Of a DNA stretch of 64,000 bases, positions 52,712 through 63,011 are shown one piece after another. Position 1 is the stretch's first letter, and the number at the start of each line of letters is the position of its first letter. The stretch lies in NCBI GenBank assembly GCA_002286855.1, contig NRSV01000032.1, forward strand, positions 62,001-126,000, given 5' to 3'. The position numbers and the translations under genes are program-made. The stretch is from Bipolaris cookei. Taxonomy: Eukaryota > Ascomycota > Dothideomycetes > Pleosporales > Pleosporaceae. Below the pieces are notes generated by a model. The model did no database searches. It saw only the letters and a list, made by a program, of their open reading frames with translations, and was not told where the DNA came from.

Positions 52712-53110
52712 CTACCAATCATCATCACTATCCTCTCCCGCGATATCCCCCCCCTTAACCCTATCCACCACGCGCTTAACCCCCCTCTCCACGCTCTCCC
52801 CCTCAATCGCCACACCCTCATGCCACACAATCGGATCCATAACCCCATCTCTAAACCACATCAGCGTCGGCACGAAATTGATATCCAGCTGCGTGCCCAG
52901 CTCCGGCAGCGAATACATGTCGAAGCAGTACACATCTACCACATCATGCTCTGCGTAGCTCGAGGCTGGCAGCAGCTTTTGCAGCGCGGCTACGACTTCG
53001 TTTGAGGTTGAGTCTTCGGGCCAATAGGCGAGGAGGATGGTTTTGCCTGCTGTGGCTTTGATGCAGGCAAGGTATTCTGCTAGGTTTGTGATTTGGGTTA
53101 GGTATGACAT
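52712..53110 (-). CDS. Thioredoxin-fold protein lacking the CXXC motif
   Basis: I start at 53110 (MSYLTQITNLAEYLAC), giving 132 aa, close to a single thioredoxin domain; the longer ORF from 53332 adds a low-complexity Lys/Pro-rich leader. Fold signatures: LLAYWPEDSTSNEVVAALQKL, where WCGPC would stand, VYCFDMYSLPELGTQLDINFVPTLMWF with the cis-proline in FVPT, and an acidic tail GEDSDDDW. With no active-site cysteines at the normal position it cannot do standard disulfide exchange; non-catalytic thioredoxin-like adaptors are known. The gene shows the C-rich to G-rich codon switch. Cytosolic location is likely because no signal is visible. Confidence 0.82.
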   Translation of the reverse strand: MSYLTQITNLAEYLACIKATAGKTILLAYWPEDSTSNEVVAALQKLLPASSYAEHDVVDVYCFDMYSLPELGTQLDINFVPTLMWFRDGVMDPIVWHEGVAIEGESVERGVKRVVDRVKGGDIAGEDSDDDW

Positions 53111-53884
53111 TTTCCCCCCGTTTTTCCCCTTTTTTCTTCTTTTTTTAGGCTGGTAGGTTTTCGATTTGTGGAGTAATTGAGCTTTTTGTTTTTTGGGGGG
53201 GCTGGGCAAGCTACTTGCTGGGGTTGTGAGGTGAGGGTTCGTTCGGAAGATTGGAATGGCGCTAGCGCTGATTAAGCTTGCCCGGTTTTCTGCTGCAATT
53301 GATTGGCTGGGTGCAGATTTGCGTAAGGACATGCCTGGATCAAGACTCTCGCTAAGGTTTGTGATACAACGTAAGCAATTTCCAAGATGGTGCCGGGTCG
53401 AGCCGTGTGGAGGTAGTTGTTTCTGAAAAAAAAATATAAAGGGTTCATAGTGTTCTAGCTCATGGCTTCATTTTCAGTGAATGAAGGCATATTCGCTGTT
53501 AGTACTGACCAACAATGCACTAGTGAAAATTTCAACGGCAGTTGCCAGTAACAAGCCCGATTATTAAGATGCTTACGCATAATACTGTTTCGTTCCCATC
53601 CAAGAATCTGGGTACGCGATCCGGTACATTCCGGGCGTATAATCTAGTCAGAACCTTATATCTCCTTTGGGACTAATACCGCTGTCCAAAACTCCCGATG
53701 GCTCACCAGCGTGTCCTGTTGGAAAGGCGGCATTGCGGTTTCTCGGCCTAATCTTGATGACCGTCGAATTGGATGCTGACTTTACGTACGAACAAAAATA
53801 TATATCTCACAGAGAAGGCTCGTACTCCGACATGCCTCCTTTCGACCCAGCTCCTTTCGATACCAAAGTGCTCCTCCACCCCCA
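53111..53884. other. Divergent promoter, thioredoxin-like / GT34
   Basis: 774 bp. An ORF at 53667-53888 overlaps the GT34 start in another frame and has no motif. Confidence 0.4.
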
Positions 53885-55123
53885 ATGACGGACAGAATGC
53901 AGGCTTCGCAGCGGTGGACGAAGAAGTGAGTAGTTTTCCAATCCAGAACTAGTTTCAGCAACGCGATGCATGCGTACCTCTACCCAAATCGGCATACAAA
54001 CAACACCAGGCTAGCCTCTGGACCCTCGTCTATAAATAGACTGAAATAGCTGAGACCATTCATTTACGCAGACTCGCATTAGCCACATTCGCTGTTTTCC
54101 TTATCATCGTTCCCCTAAGCTACCACCATGCCATTCCCATCCAGCGATATCGCGACTACGTAACGGGTGATACCGTAGTAGAACTAAAAACAAACAACCA
54201 CCGGCCGCAAACTCAGTACTTCAAGTTCGAGCCAGAATGGGATTGGGACGTACCCGACTACGCAAGTAGCCTGAATGGATTCAAGCGCGAGCCGAAACCT
54301 GAAAACGTCATCATCTTAACTGCAAGCGATGGAGGTGGCCACAACAGCGAGATCCCCAACTTACTAGAGCGGGTGCTAGAGAACCGGGAAGAATACTGTG
54401 CTCGACACGGCTGCACAAGCCTCTGGTTAAACACAAGTCGATACGACATTGGGGATTCTCACCGGGTACGCCCACTTCCCCCGCTCATCCAACCCCCCAA
54501 ATGTTTAACAAGAGATGTAGGTCTGGGCCAAAATTCCCGCCTTAGCAGAAGCTTTCTACCTCTACCCCAAAGCCGAATGGATCTGGCTCATGGATGCCGA
54601 CATGATCATCATGTCCCCCTCTGTCTCCCTCATCTCCTCGATCCTCAGCCCCTCCGCCATCGAAACAGGCATAATGCGCAACACACCCATCCTCGACGGG
54701 GTACTCAAAGACCACCCAACGAACATCTACACGCCAACCCACTACCGCGTCGAAGACGTCGATATCCTCATAACCCAGGACCACCAGTTTGTAAATGCGG
54801 GATCTATGTTTTTCAGGCGCTCGGCGTTTACACGGTTCTTTTTGGAAATGATGACTGATCGCAAGATGTTGATGGGGAAGGAACATAATCTCGCGGAGCA
54901 AAATGCGATTAAGCATTTGGTGCTGGAGCATGAGTTGGTGAGGAAACATGTTGGCGTTTTTCCGCAGCGCAGTTTTAATGCGTATGCGGATGGGGGTTCG
55001 CAGATGAAGTGGGAAGAGGGAGATTTTGCGGTGCATTTTGCGGGGTGTTGGGTTAAGCATCAGTGTAAGAAGTGGTTTGAAGAGTATTGGGCGAAGAGAG
55101 GGAGAGGTGGAGCAGAAGGGTGA
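53885..55123 (+). CDS. GT34 family galactosyl/mannosyltransferase (Gma12/Mnn10-like)
   Basis: Three exons: 53885-53925, 54072-54465, 54521-55123, giving 345 aa. Exon 1 encodes only MTDRMQASQRWTK plus part of a Lys; splicing leads into the type II anchor LALATFAVFLIIVPLSY. The catalytic region has NVIILTASDGGGHN, WLNTSRYDIGDSHR joined to VWAKIPALAEAFYLYP, the DxD motif WLMDADMIIM, QDHQFVNAGSMFFRRS and AVHFAGCWVKHQCKKWF. GT34 members are Golgi enzymes adding galactose or alpha-1,6-mannose to glycoproteins. A TATAAATA at 54031 lies inside intron 1, but no in-frame Met follows it, so I keep exon 1. Codon use flips from C- to G-rich near 54790. Confidence 0.88.
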
Positions 55124-55504
55124 GGATGGAGCGGAGTGAGGGGTTATTGGTCTCGACTTGGAATTTCAATTGGGAGCAGGTTTGACGTTTCATGAGAAGG
55201 GATGAACTGCGTTGAAGCAGAGTGCATGCGACACCGCGATAGAAATTGTGGCAAGATATATATCTTGCGTTGGAGAACCAAGGGACCGGCGATATTCTGG
55301 ATCCGAATTAGAACGAGACGCAGCGACGAGCATTTGGGTATTCATTAGCATTCTGCGTAGGCGTCTTACCGGATTTATACTGCGTTGGCAGCAAGGCACA
55401 CCTATTAATTAGACAAATTCGACACGATCATACAACACACCAGATATCACAATGATATTCAATTCCTATCTACTTATTTCAACCTCCCCCTTACCCCAAA
55501 TATC
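55124..55504. other. Convergent intergenic region
   Basis: 381 bp between stop codons of the GT34 gene and the secreted protein. Nothing recognisable. Confidence 0.4.
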
Positions 55505-56563
55505 TCACTTCGCCGCTGCCTTCGTTGTCGTAACCGTACTAACAGCCGTACTCGTCATCGTAACGCCACTGCTCACCGTCCTCGTCACTGTCGTCCTAGC
55601 CGGGCCACTAGTAATAAGGCACGAGCACGCGGACGAGACACCCGCATTACCCAGGCCAAGCGAGATACCAATGCCGCCGGGCAAGCCGATCGAAATGTTG
55701 AGTTGAGGGGAGCGCTTGCGGATAGGAATTTCGGAGGGGCAAGAGGAGTCGTAGAAGGTGTATGGAGATGTTGGGTTGAGGTTTGTGTTTTCGGAGCTAG
55801 AGCGGTGGGGGTTAGCGATAGTGGAGGGGGAATGGGTAGGGGAATACTTACACAAGTACGTCGAAGAGCATGCAGTTTGCTTCTCCGTAGCCGAAGCTCT
55901 TGCATTTAGAGTCGGCTTTGCAGAGGGCGCTGCAGGCGTCGAAGGTGTTTTTTGTGCCGCTTGATTCGAAGTAGTAGGCTGGGGTTACTTTGACGTAGGC
56001 TGCGATGCCGCAGCTGGGTGGTGCGGTGGGTGTGCTATGAGTTCATTAATAATTTATGGTTACTAAGTAGAATAGGAAATGGAAGCTTACGGGGAAGGAC
56101 TCGATACAAGAGTCGAAGAGACTAGCGTTGAAGATGGTGCCGTAGAAGAGGGAAAAGATGATGATGATGGCGGTATGCGAGTAGAGGATGAAGATGGTGC
56201 TACAGGAGTAGGAGAAGTCGGCTTGGACGTCGGTGTAGGAGTTGGTGTCGGTGTTGGCTTAGGGGTGGCTGGAGGCGAAATAGTCACCGTGGTCGTGGTT
56301 GTCGTAGTCGTCGTTCTCGTGAATCCATTAGTTACAGTAGTGGTGGTCGTTCCTGATCTCAAAATGTTGGAACAGAAAAGTAATGCTTCGGACGTGCGGC
56401 CTTCGAATGCGTCCAGCCCGCAGTCACTGACTGTTCATGTTGTTAGCCGTGGGTTTCTTCAGAAATTACTCTTCTTACCGTCAGGGTTTCCGAATTGCCT
56501 CTTTCCATGGACTGCTGCTTCAACTGTCGCAGCAAATACTGCAGTGAGAATTGAGACCTTCAT
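55505..56563 (-). CDS. Secreted Thr/Ser/Pro-rich protein with apple/PAN-like cysteine module
   Basis: Four exons on the minus strand: 56479-56563, 56091-56430, 55852-56034, 55505-55796, giving 299 aa; all introns start gtaag and end cag or tag. The protein has a signal peptide (MKVSILTAVFAATVEAA) and a likely Kex2 site (KR) just after. A short cysteine segment DCGLDAFEGRTSEALLFC follows, then about 80 residues of Thr/Pro/Ser linker with P-T repeats, likely O-mannosylated. Next is a module with DACSALCKADSKCKSFGYGE and NCMLFDV, the pattern of apple/PAN domains. The C-terminus is again Thr/Val-rich. PAN domains bind protein or carbohydrate. A cell-surface or effector-like role is possible; nothing proves it. 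Confidence 0.82.
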
Positions 56564-57337
56564 GTTGGTGGTTTACAGGCCTAAAGTGGTAGTAAGGTCG
56601 TTCACAAACTGCCGAACTCTCAACGGGTGCCGGATAGTGATCTTTGACCAGCAAGGTCAATACTTATAATAGATTCAGGGGCGCCTACATTTCCCCATAC
56701 TGAGTAGTGTAAATATGGTCAAAATGTACGCAGCACTGTGGGTTCCAATATGAAATAAATGAACGGCTGGGCTCTCGGGTTCCTAAATTTTCGGTCAAAG
56801 CACCTCCGCCCAGAACAATATACCACTATTCTTGATAGGAGTAGTTAATGAACACGAAGGAATTGACCGCCACCCGCCGGAAGATGTTGTGGAGCATGGC
56901 CATCGTACAGAAGTCTGCGTTAGTTCCTACACCTAGCAATATAGCTGTACCGGCTCCATGGTCGAGCGATATAGTGGCCAATTAGCCAAACATGAGAAAT
57001 TGGACATGGAATCTGGCAGATTTTGAGGAAATATGCATATACTAGAAAGCGGCTGGCGTTGCCGTGAACAGGTACATTATCCCTACATATCCCGGTTCCG
57101 GCAAAATCCATGTACAGGTGCACTACGACAAAAACAGCGAAGATTTGTTTTTTGCTCCAGATACAGCTGAAACCAGCGCGATCTCTCCCGGAAATCGTCG
57201 CTTCATCTTGGCTGATCTGTATTGTGCATGGTCCAGACGGTTCGAAAAGACCCACAGGTAAGTTGGTCCCTGCAGCCCGGCGCTTAGCCGCCAAGTATAT
57301 GTCTGGACAACGCAACAGGCTCTGAAATATAGCAGAG
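56564..57337. other. Intergenic region between two minus-strand genes
   Basis: 774 bp; promoter of the secreted protein gene (A/T-rich 56650-56850) and 3' UTR of the methyltransferase gene. ORFs in 56920-57345 overlap each other and lack motifs. Confidence 0.4.
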
Positions 57338-58156
57338 CTACTCACGGCGGATGGTGAACCGGAGCATCTTCGTATTCTCTGAGAACCTAAAGTGCCCTTC
57401 GGGAAGTGTTGTCATCCGGGCCTCAACGGTGAACTTAACACCGAGTTCTTTTCCTATCTTCTCCCACATCTCCCTGAGGCTCTCTGGGTTATGCCGAAAC
57501 ATCGTTCCTGTTGGCGAGGATCTTTCCCCAGCCTCGAGGTCTCCAATCTGCGAACCAACAATCATCGAGCCTGGCCGAGGCTGTAGCAATTCAAAAACAG
57601 CTTTGGAGACTACGAGCTGTGTTTCGTAGCCCCATAGATGGAAGAACTTGCCCGCATGTACAATATCGAAATACCCCTTGTACTGTGCAAGCGCGGAATC
57701 AGGATCAAAAATATCTGCCGTGATAAACTTGGTTGCAAGTTTGTCCCGATCCTGGAAAAGCTTGTATCCCAATTCGATGAAGTCGGCTTGGAGGTCGCAA
57801 CCGACGATGTTCTCGGCTGGCGCCCCGGCATGCACCAGCTCACGTATTGTATGGCCGAAGCAACACGCCATGTCTAGCAGTTTTTCACCGTTGCGCACGC
57901 GTTGTATGATTTCATCGAACTCTCTGGAAGGCTTTGTGAAGCTGCATTCAACAAATCGAAATTGACCGATACACGGATATGGATAGACTTCCCAAGCTTC
58001 ATCACGGATTTTCACGACGTGGTTGAGGACTTGGTCCCGCGGAATGCCACTGTAGCCTACGAGGACTTCACGGATTTCCGGCGCTACATTGTCGTCGGTC
58101 GCATTTGACACGTACCAGGCGGGCGTCGGGGATGGAGTTTCTTCAGATTGAGCCAT
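57338..58156 (-). CDS. SAM-dependent methyltransferase, fungal secondary-metabolism type
   Basis: Single exon, 272 aa, starting MAQSEETPSPTPAWYVSN. The SAM-binding motif is LLDMACCFGHTIRELVHAG at residues 93-111, with GCDLQADFIELG as the acidic strand-2 end and FDIVHAGKFFHLWG as motif IV. The overall pattern resembles methyltransferases of meroterpenoid and related polyketide-terpenoid pathways (AusD type). None of the expected partners (PKS, terpene cyclase, P450, FAD oxidase) is visible nearby, so it is orphaned here. Its start lies 110 bp from a DNA transposon, which must have displaced the original promoter. Native substrate unknown. Confidence 0.85.
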   Translation of the reverse strand: MAQSEETPSPTPAWYVSNATDDNVAPEIREVLVGYSGIPRDQVLNHVVKIRDEAWEVYPYPCIGQFRFVECSFTKPSREFDEIIQRVRNGEKLLDMACCFGHTIRELVHAGAPAENIVGCDLQADFIELGYKLFQDRDKLATKFITADIFDPDSALAQYKGYFDIVHAGKFFHLWGYETQLVVSKAVFELLQPRPGSMIVGSQIGDLEAGERSSPTGTMFRHNPESLREMWEKIGKELGVKFTVEARMTTLPEGHFRFSENTKMLRFTIRRE

Positions 58157-58266
58157 GATGAATGTAGTGGGTTTATGATGGAGCAGATGATGAGAATGAA
58201 TGGTATCAACTGTTTTCTGGTCTACAGATCATTCAAACGCACTCACTGCTCTTAAATACTTATGTA

Positions 58267-58309
58267 AGCTCGGACATACTTTCCGCGCACATAGGGTTCC
58301 CGCGCACCC
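58267..58309. repeat. Left terminal inverted repeat of pogo-like element 2
   Basis: AGCTCGGACATACTTTCCGC and onward; it matches the right end over about 43 bases except for a 2-base indel and one substitution. Confidence 0.92.
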
Positions 58310-58366
58310 CACCACAACGCGTTGTTTCACTTATAACGCTTGTAATATCAACACCACAATACTAAA

Positions 58367-59965
58367 ATGGATTCCAAAGAGCTTGCTATACAACGTGCTA
58401 TCGCAGATCTCAATTCAGGTGTTTTTACAAGCCGGCGTAAGGCTGCTAAGTGGTACGGCATCTCTGAATCCACAATACGCGGTCGGCAGCAAGGTCAACA
58501 ACCACACGCAACAGCTCATCGGCAACAGCAGCGATTAACGCCAGAACAAGAGACCTTTCTAGTAGATTGGATAATTGATGAGGGCTCACGCGCACAGCCC
58601 CCATCCCATCCACGCGTACGAGAAATGGCCACTCGAATCCTACACATGAATGGTGACTATGAGCCACTTGGGCAACTATGGGTACCTCATTTCGTCGCTC
58701 GTAACCCACACGTCGCATCAATAGTCGGCCGAAAGATCGAGAGCGCGCGTACTACTGGTGCCAAATATGAGACTGTCAAAGCCTTTCTTGAACTGTTTGA
58801 ACGTACGCGTATAATGTTAGGCATACAGTATGAAGATATATGGAATATGGGTGAGACTGGAGTCGCGCTAGGGGTATGTACGAACGCTAGAGTGCTTACA
58901 AGCTCTTCAAAAAAGAAAGCTTACGTCAAGTTTCCAGAGGATCGCGAGTGGGTATCAGTTATTGAGACCGTCCCCGCCACAGGCGCCAAGCTCCATTGCC
59001 TAGTTGTCTTCAAGGGCGAGCATCTTCAGACTACGTGGTTTCCAGCTACTAGTATACCAGACTGGCTATACACTACCTCAGAGAATGGATGGACGTCGAA
59101 TTTGATTGGATCTGAGCGGTTACAGCGGATTTTTACATCAAATACTGCGCCTGCTAGTGATGGATATCGGCTATTCCTTCTTGACGGCCATGACTCCCAC
59201 ACGCCTATTGACTTCATATGGCTCTGTAAAGTGAACAGGATCCAGCTACTGTATTTTCCTGCGCATGCCTCTCACTTGCTACAGCCGCTAGACCTAGCTC
59301 CGTTCTCTGTACTCAAGCCTCGTTATTGTGATCGGATTCAAGCTCTCTCAGCGCTTAACGACGCAGCACCAGTAAAGAAAGAGCGCTTTGCTGTATTGTA
59401 CAATAAAGCTAGAGCAGAAGGACTATCAGAGCGTGTTGTTAGAGCTGGCTGAAGGACTGCTGGGCTCTGGCCATACAACCCAGACATTGTGCTGCTCTCG
59501 TCCCAAGTAACTGGTCGACCAGTTACTCCGCCAGCCGCCCATCAGTCCCAAAATCTACCGGAACAAGTCTTTAATACCCCTCGGAGCTCACAGGTTCTAC
59601 ATAAGGCCCAGCAGCAGCTACTACTACTACTATCAGAATAACACTCACGAAGCACCCGGCTCATACTTAGCAAAGTAGGTAACGCCATTGCAGAGGTGAA
59701 TACTAGAGCTGCCCAACTTGAGATTGAAAATAAACGGCTTAAGTATCAACTAGACAGCTATAAGGTTACTCCTATTAGAAAGCGAGTTCAAGTAAACCCA
59801 AACGAGCGCTTTAGTAACGCTGAAAGTATTAAGGCTATTATTGACCGAGCAGCAGCTCTACAGGCACAACGGGCGAGTATCTCAACAGAGAAAGAAGCTG
59901 AAAAGGCGGCAGTAGCAGCGGCAGCTCCCACTCTTAGCTCTATATGTACTGAGTGGCAAATATAA
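58367..59965 (+). pseudogene. Pogo-like transposase with two stops and a lost catalytic Asp
   Basis: Frame open from ATG 58367 to a TGA at 59450-59452, then to a TAA at 59639-59641, and to the final TAA at 59963-59965 (533 codons in all). N-terminal psq-type HTH (FTSRRKAAKWYGISESTIRG), CENP-B-like domain (LTPEQETFLVDWIIDEG), and DDE domain with IWNMGETGV, FLLDGHDSH and LLQPLDLAPFS. The first catalytic Asp, normally in NMDETG, is Gly here. Both stops fit single transitions: TGA where GLWPYNP-type homologs have Trp just before RTAGLWPYNP, and TAA for a Gln codon. The C-terminus is a coiled coil (QLEIENKRLKYQLDSYK). Confidence 0.88.
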
Positions 59966-60027
59966 TTGTTGTTGATGTTGTTGTTGTTGAGAAAATCGCG
60001 ACTCTATCCAGTATAGCTGCTTTGTGT

Positions 60028-60072
60028 GGGTGCGCGAGAACCCTATGTGCGCGGAAAGTATATGTCCGAGCT
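60028..60072. repeat. Right terminal inverted repeat of pogo-like element 2
   Basis: Reverse complement begins AGCTCGGACATATACTTTCC, with two more bases (TA) than the left copy after position 12. Confidence 0.92.
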
Positions 60073-60904
60073 TATGGCTTACTATGGTGGAAAAGCCGCT
60101 GCCGAGAAAGCACCGCAAGCAAATGACGGGACCCAAATATCGCCTTAGCGCGTGATAACTCTCAACAAACTTTCCGGTCAATCCGCTCTCCTCGGCAGTC
60201 AGTATTCGCCAAACGTGTCTATGGCAGGAAATCAAAAGAGATGCGACTGCCACAGTTGCGACTTGTAGGCTAGATGTAGTAAGGCAGGATATAGACTGTA
60301 ATAGTTTTGGCTTGTTGTGTGATTAACTTACGTATTAAGATTGTCTTTGTTGATCTATGAGTTTGTGCGCAAGGTTAAGTTGCGCAAGTGCTGTTAGCAA
60401 TTTACTGTGCTGAAATTGTAGTGTAGATACACTAACGCTAGGAAATGATATCGCTACAAGGTTGTGGTCGTAATGGTTCAACTCGCATGTCAAACCGTGG
60501 TTGACATGAACTCTCCCTTTTTCCTCACCCTGACGACTAGAAAGTTGAGCGAATCTCGTGGGACAGAAATACAATGCAAGAAACATACCTTCTTCATATT
60601 TACATGTTTGCAACAATGTTCTTGATTGAGTTTCACAGCGCTTTGTCCTCATCTATACAACATCACAGTCCTGTCTCTCCATAAAATCCCGTCTGCAACC
60701 ATACTACTTACTCAACTCGCTTCAACTCCCAAACCAGCAGTACCTTCACATGACACTCCGCTCATCGCGCCGCAAACACCCAGCTCGCTCATAAATAGGA
60801 GAGGCCCAGCTCCAAATGCAGGACCCGTATCCAAGACATTTCATCTTGTTCCCCGCTGTCAACACAACATAAGCAAGGTCAACAAGAAAAAAACCGCCAG
60901 CACA
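60073..60904. other. Intergenic region
   Basis: 832 bp from the transposon end to the next start. It includes a C/A-rich stretch with CATCACAGTCCTGTCTCTCC before 60905. The minus ORF 60335-60652 has no motif. Confidence 0.4.
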
Positions 60905-61282
60905 ATGCCTTCAATGTCAACTAGGGAAGTCCCTAAGTGGAAGAAGAGGGAGCCAGAGCCTTCAAGTACTGAGGGTAGTACGGCGGAGACTTACACGTCC
61001 GAGCCCTCGCAACAGGAAAGTATAACCGCTACAACTTCGTCCACCGACTACTCCGCCATGAATGAACTAATTACCACGGAGCCTGAGACCAATCGTAATC
61101 TCGAGACGGAGGACAGGAAACTTGCTCTACAGCGGCACGCGCATCTGATGGGAGCGCATGAAGGAAGAAATCTGTATGGGTTGGCGAGTAAACCGTACCT
61201 TGATGCTGGGTTGCCGCCGTCGTGGGAGCGGTGCGAAATTTGTGAGGAAAGCATGGTGTGGCTGCGGAGGAGAGGGGATTAG
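60905..61282 (+). CDS. Small hydrophilic protein of unknown function
   Basis: I start at 60905 (MPSMSTREVPKWKKREPEPS; context CACAATGC), giving 125 aa; the longer ORF from 60626 runs through promoter-like C-rich sequence. The N-terminal 60 residues are Ser/Thr/Glu-rich and probably disordered. The C-terminal 55 form a compact block: LALQRHAHLMGAHEGRNLYG, SKPYLDAGLPPSWERC and EICEESMVWLRRRGD. The CEIC pair with nearby His residues might bind metal, but I do not recognise a domain. Convergent with the GPI mannosyltransferase gene 116 bp away. Confidence 0.6.
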   Translation: MPSMSTREVPKWKKREPEPSSTEGSTAETYTSEPSQQESITATTSSTDYSAMNELITTEPETNRNLETEDRKLALQRHAHLMGAHEGRNLYGLASKPYLDAGLPPSWERCEICEESMVWLRRRGD

Positions 61283-61398
61283 GTAAGGGCGTAGAGTGAT
61301 GTGTTCCCATCCGTGAATATGGAACCGAACATAATCATTGAGTAAGATGATGGGAATACCCAATTTGAGATACATCAGAATATGTATTTATAGTTTGA

Positions 61399-62753
61399 CT
61401 ACTGTTTCCTTTTCCCTTGTACAATGCTGTTTTGGGCTGGCTTCTGTTTAGTGTCGTAGATGATGATACTGAGGATACCAGCGTTGATGAGAAAAAAGAG
61501 AATGCTAGACAACCAAAGCCCTGGTAAAAACGTTGAATGCCCGTTAAACTCGAGTTGAAAGCCTTGTTGAAGCCAGGCGGCTTGGCCAGCGATCCAAGAA
61601 ACAATGGCAGTGATACCAATGGGAGCTGATTGCAACAAGGTTGATTGTGGAAGGTAGTATGGGAGGAACATCATGTACCAGAGAAAGTACTGGAAAAATT
61701 AATATCTTAGCCAGATTCCAGATGCATTACATGACTTACTTGACTTGTGCAAACCTTGTTGAAAGCGACAAATGCAAAAGTCTGCGCTAGCATTGTGTTT
61801 GGTAGATCCTTCTTCGCCAATGCAAGAGGGATGAAAACAGCGCTGAGCAGCAGCTGCGGAAGGAATGCGAGCTGCTCCAGCTCGAAGGATACTGAACCTG
61901 ATTTAAGGCCCGATGGGATTGGCGAAGAATTGAGATACAACAATGTGTTGTATGGCGAGAAATTGTGGCGATGATCACTACGGATCAAGTGATAGAGATA
62001 GCTATGCTCAAGGAATGGCCAACCGTACATCTGGTACATAGCAAGGTTCAAGACAGTAAACGTGAGGAGACTGTAAAAGACCAAGGATAACCTATGTAGA
62101 GTGATGAAGGCTTGAATCTGACCAAACAGTGACCGTGAAGGTTGCGAAGCGACTGATTTTGTGGATTGGAATTGGGTCTCGTCGAGAAACCAGACGATAG
62201 AGACGGCGTAGATGAATGGATATATCTTGAAATGGACCGCGAATCCTAGTAAGAAACCAGCCAGCGGCACGTTCTTCGCTAACACTGCCCACAAGAGTGC
62301 GGTGACAAATACTCCAAGCAGTCCTTCGGAGCTACCCCTTGTGCTTATGGTAGCTACCATAGGGTTCAGCAACCAAATGCTTGCAAATTTCAAGGCTCTC
62401 TCGTCTCCCATTTTCTTATACTCTTTCAAGATGCGGAACATCATCCATCCGGTAGCCACATCTCCAACAGCGAAGAGAATCTTTCCGAAAGAAAACCAGA
62501 ATTTTCCGGACCATACTGTAGGATAGATGAGCCATGCCAAGAGGGGCGTATAACGATACGTGTCTCTAGCGTATGGCGGTTGGCGTCGCGAGATGTAACG
62601 TACAGCATCAGTAAAGACATAGTAGTCAATATCCGTATACTTCATCGGAGAATTCGCATCTTGCCACAAACCATAAACGAGGAAAACGGCGCGCAAGACG
62701 ATAGAAGTTGTGAAGACCAAAACAGGGCTGCGGAAAAAGGAGGAAAGAGCCAT
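61399..62753 (-). CDS. GPI14: GPI mannosyltransferase 1 (PIG-M/Gpi14), catalytic subunit
   Basis: Two exons on the minus strand, 61740-62753 and 61399-61689, intron gtaagt...ttccag, 434 aa. It is a polytopic ER protein with about ten hydrophobic helices. The luminal DxD-like motif is in KYTDIDYYVFTDA after the first helix, followed by PPYARDTYRYTPLLAWL, strongly conserved in PIG-M, then STRGSSEGLLG and HFKIYPFIYA. Splicing joins NKVCTSQ to YFLWYMMFLP, also diagnostic. The enzyme adds the first alpha-1,4 mannose from dolichol-P-mannose to GlcN-(acyl)PI in GPI anchor assembly. It shares a 258-bp divergent promoter with the TRAX gene. Confidence 0.94.
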
Positions 62754-63011
62754 TATGTCATTGAAGGGTGCGAAACCAGCACAATCTCAAAAGAAAAACA
62801 CAAGACAGGAAAAGGGTGTAGGAAGCAGTGATTGGAGAGTACGTGGATTGGCCAAGTGCAAGGGGAAAGGAGATGGTGGCTTCCGCAGTATGCAAGAGCA
62901 GTCGCCTAAATCTAGTCCGCAGGAGGAATAGCTCTCACGTGATGCCGTGCACTAGTGCATAGTCGCAGTGTTTGCTTGACGTCGTCTACAAGGCATTAAC
63001 CAGGCAAACCA

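Larger units (their letters stand above)
58267..60072 (+). mobile_element. Pogo/Fot1-like DNA transposon with TA target duplication
   Basis: 1806 bp bounded by inverted repeats beginning AGCTCGGACATA, flanked by TA at 58265-58266 and 60073-60074. It carries one long transposase reading frame on the plus strand, interrupted by two stops. Length, TIR and TA target fit the Tc1/mariner superfamily, pogo/Fot1 branch. It is far better preserved than element 1 and has a different TIR sequence, so it belongs to another family and is younger. Confidence 0.93.

Noticed and set aside
52312..52758. 148-codon plus-strand ORF
   Set aside because: Runs into the antisense of the thioredoxin-like gene and has only low-complexity Pro/Ser sequence.
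54025..54040. TATAAATA as the GT34 promoter with a start in exon 2
   Set aside because: No in-frame Met follows in exon 2 before the catalytic domain; the only nearby ATG is out of frame, whereas the exon 1 model gives a normal type II anchor.
57338..61282. A secondary-metabolite gene cluster around the methyltransferase
   Set aside because: No PKS, NRPS, terpene cyclase, P450 or pathway regulator is visible within the window.
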